From Loxodes magnus (Eukaryota > Ciliophora > Karyorelictea > Loxodida > Loxodidae): DNA of 64,000 bases. Shown one piece after another: positions 62,610-64,000 of this stretch. Under the pieces are notes generated by a model. That model had not been told where the DNA came from. It searched no databases and worked only from the letters and a program-made list of their open reading frames with translations. The translations under genes and the position numbers were made by a program. Location of the stretch: positions 1 through 64,000 of the forward strand of contig CAMPDV010001788.1 of assembly GCA_946699065.1 (NCBI GenBank). The letters are read 5' to 3'. How positions within the stretch are numbered: position 1 is the first letter of the stretch; each line of letters starts with the position of its first letter.

Positions 62610-64000
62610 TTAGATATAATTGCCTAGTTTATAAGCACACTTCCAAAGCTTGTCTTCTAGGATATTTAAAATATTTAGTGAAGAAAGCAATGAATGGTAT
62701 AAAATATCCTAGCTAACTTTAAAGCTTAATTAAATCTTTCTAAAAATGAAAGCTTTGTTGTTTAAATTTAAAGTCTCTAGTTACTATTTTAATAAGTTAA
62801 ACTACTAAATATATTTGTAAAAAGACTTTATTCAAAATTACTACCCCTTTGATAAGCTTAGAATGACAATTAATGTTTACAATACAATAAATCCTTAGTG
62901 CTAAAAGTAAGGAGCAATTATTAGAGTTAAAGTATCATAATAATAATTTGATGACTATCTAATTTATATTTAGCTTGCTTTATTTGATGGTTATTAGTTA
63001 AATTTACTTATAAAAGTATAGAGGGCATTAATAAGACATGCTATCAATTTAAAATAAATAAAATATCTATATAGCAACTAAGTGGTGACTATCTAGTTAG
63101 ACTTTAAGTATCTCAATTAAATTATATAGTTAGGCATTAAATCAAATGTTAGATACTTTAATTAGTTCAGAATGAAGGTAAGTATCAGTTCTCATTATAT
63201 AAGCTAAAGTTCTGAAAACAACAACTGTCTACAAACATAAAGCACTTAAGATTCTCTAGGCTTAATAAAAAAGACAGACAAATAACTCCAAAATTTAAAT
63301 TTTATTTACTAAATATTTACGTTTATTAATCATCAGAATAACCAATACTAAGAACTTTCAAGTTAGACAATACACTTAATAGTTAAACAAACAAGTAAGA
63401 AGCAGTTATAGAGATAAGCCTTATAAAAGGCTTATTTGCTCAAATTGCCTTATATAATTGATTGGTATATCTAATGATTGGTTTATATAGCCTTTAATCT
63501 TATAGCTTAAAGTTATATTATAATCTTAAATTTAATTATTAGTAAACTCATTTAGCTAAATAGAAGAAGAGTCACTTAAAACGCTTTAGTTAGTAATATT
63601 TAGAATGTAGTTAATTAGAAATTAAAAGCTTATTTCCTTTATATAAATCTAGGATATAGTGATATTTCTATTTAGTTCAAACAGTAAAAACAGAAGCAAC
63701 GAATAAAATTAACTAAACCTAGATGGATAATCACTTAACATACTGCTAAGGCTTCTGCTTTAGATTTAGAAGAGTTTCGAAGCTAAATAATAGTTCTAGT
63801 TAAGCTTCTAAATTGAATGCAAATACCTAGATCGTTTGCTAATTAAAGCTTTATTAATACATAGCTCTTCAATATTAAAGAGTGATGGCATGCACATAAC
63901 ACTGTTTTAGAGATCTTAAGAAGTAATCTGATATATTAAATCTAAAGAGAACTAAGGCTCATAAAAACCTGGAATGCTTAACAATTAATGAATGCTTTAT
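62610..64000. other. Intergenic DNA to window end
   Basis: This is TA-step-rich DNA with no recognised gene. Composition becomes intergenic-like already from about 62,490, so the receptor's end may lie slightly earlier than the first in-frame TGA. Confidence 0.4.

Noticed and set aside
1-64000. CRISPR arrays, bacterial operons, ribosome binding sites
   Set aside because: No regularly spaced identical repeats with unique spacers and no bacterial gene organisation were seen. The code, the tRNAs without encoded CCA and the protein families are eukaryotic.

Overview
The window reads as nuclear DNA of a ciliate, about 20-25% GC by eye, with a non-standard genetic code. Genes recognisable by homology (protein kinase, kelch, RING finger, a receptor) stay open only if TAA and TAG are read as glutamine and TGA as tryptophan, yet the same genes appear to end at a TGA. 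That pattern, UAR=Gln with UGA both Trp and stop, is known from karyorelictean ciliates and, in a broader form with all three codons ambiguous, from Condylostoma. I therefore favour a karyorelict or a Condylostoma-like heterotrich. Because almost any frame is open under this code, ORF length alone is no evidence here. I rely on motifs, paralogue comparison and substitution patterns, and give low confidence elsewhere.

Layout. 1-5.2 kb: tRNA-Ala, tRNA-Met and a minus-strand TKL-type kinase. 5.2-12.1 kb: a long stretch with no recognised gene. 12.1-15.9 kb: a secretory-pathway kelch / cysteine-rich / membrane protein. 17.2-17.9 kb: a broken kinase paralogue. 20.3 kb: tRNA-Leu. 23.1-28.1 kb and 51.3-56.0 kb: two direct copies of a ~4.8 kb segment, each carrying a complete minus-strand RING-kelch gene, part of an unknown plus-strand gene, and a ~100-bp tandem repeat array. 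30.4-33.8 kb: poorly resolved coding candidates. 34.4-34.9 kb: a GC-richer locus that looks like paired structured RNAs. 35.2-36.3 kb: a polytopic membrane protein. 36.9-40.8 kb: two divergent kelch paralogues around a tRNA-Phe. 43.4 kb: a second, nearly identical tRNA-Phe. 44.1-48 kb: two unknown proteins. 58.5-62.6 kb: a class-C-GPCR-like receptor with what looks like a doubled periplasmic-binding-type extracellular domain.

The named genes point to sensing and regulation: cell-surface receptors, a kinase, kelch scaffolds and candidate RING-kelch E3 ligases. Nothing suggests an operon. The most unusual feature is the pair of RING-kelch genes. They are identical by eye through the RING half, the linker and both flanks, but differ by about 60 clustered substitutions confined to the kelch half, with no indels. 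Many other genes show single-base frame breaks, several in homopolymers, so assembly error must be separated from real decay before any gene is called dead.
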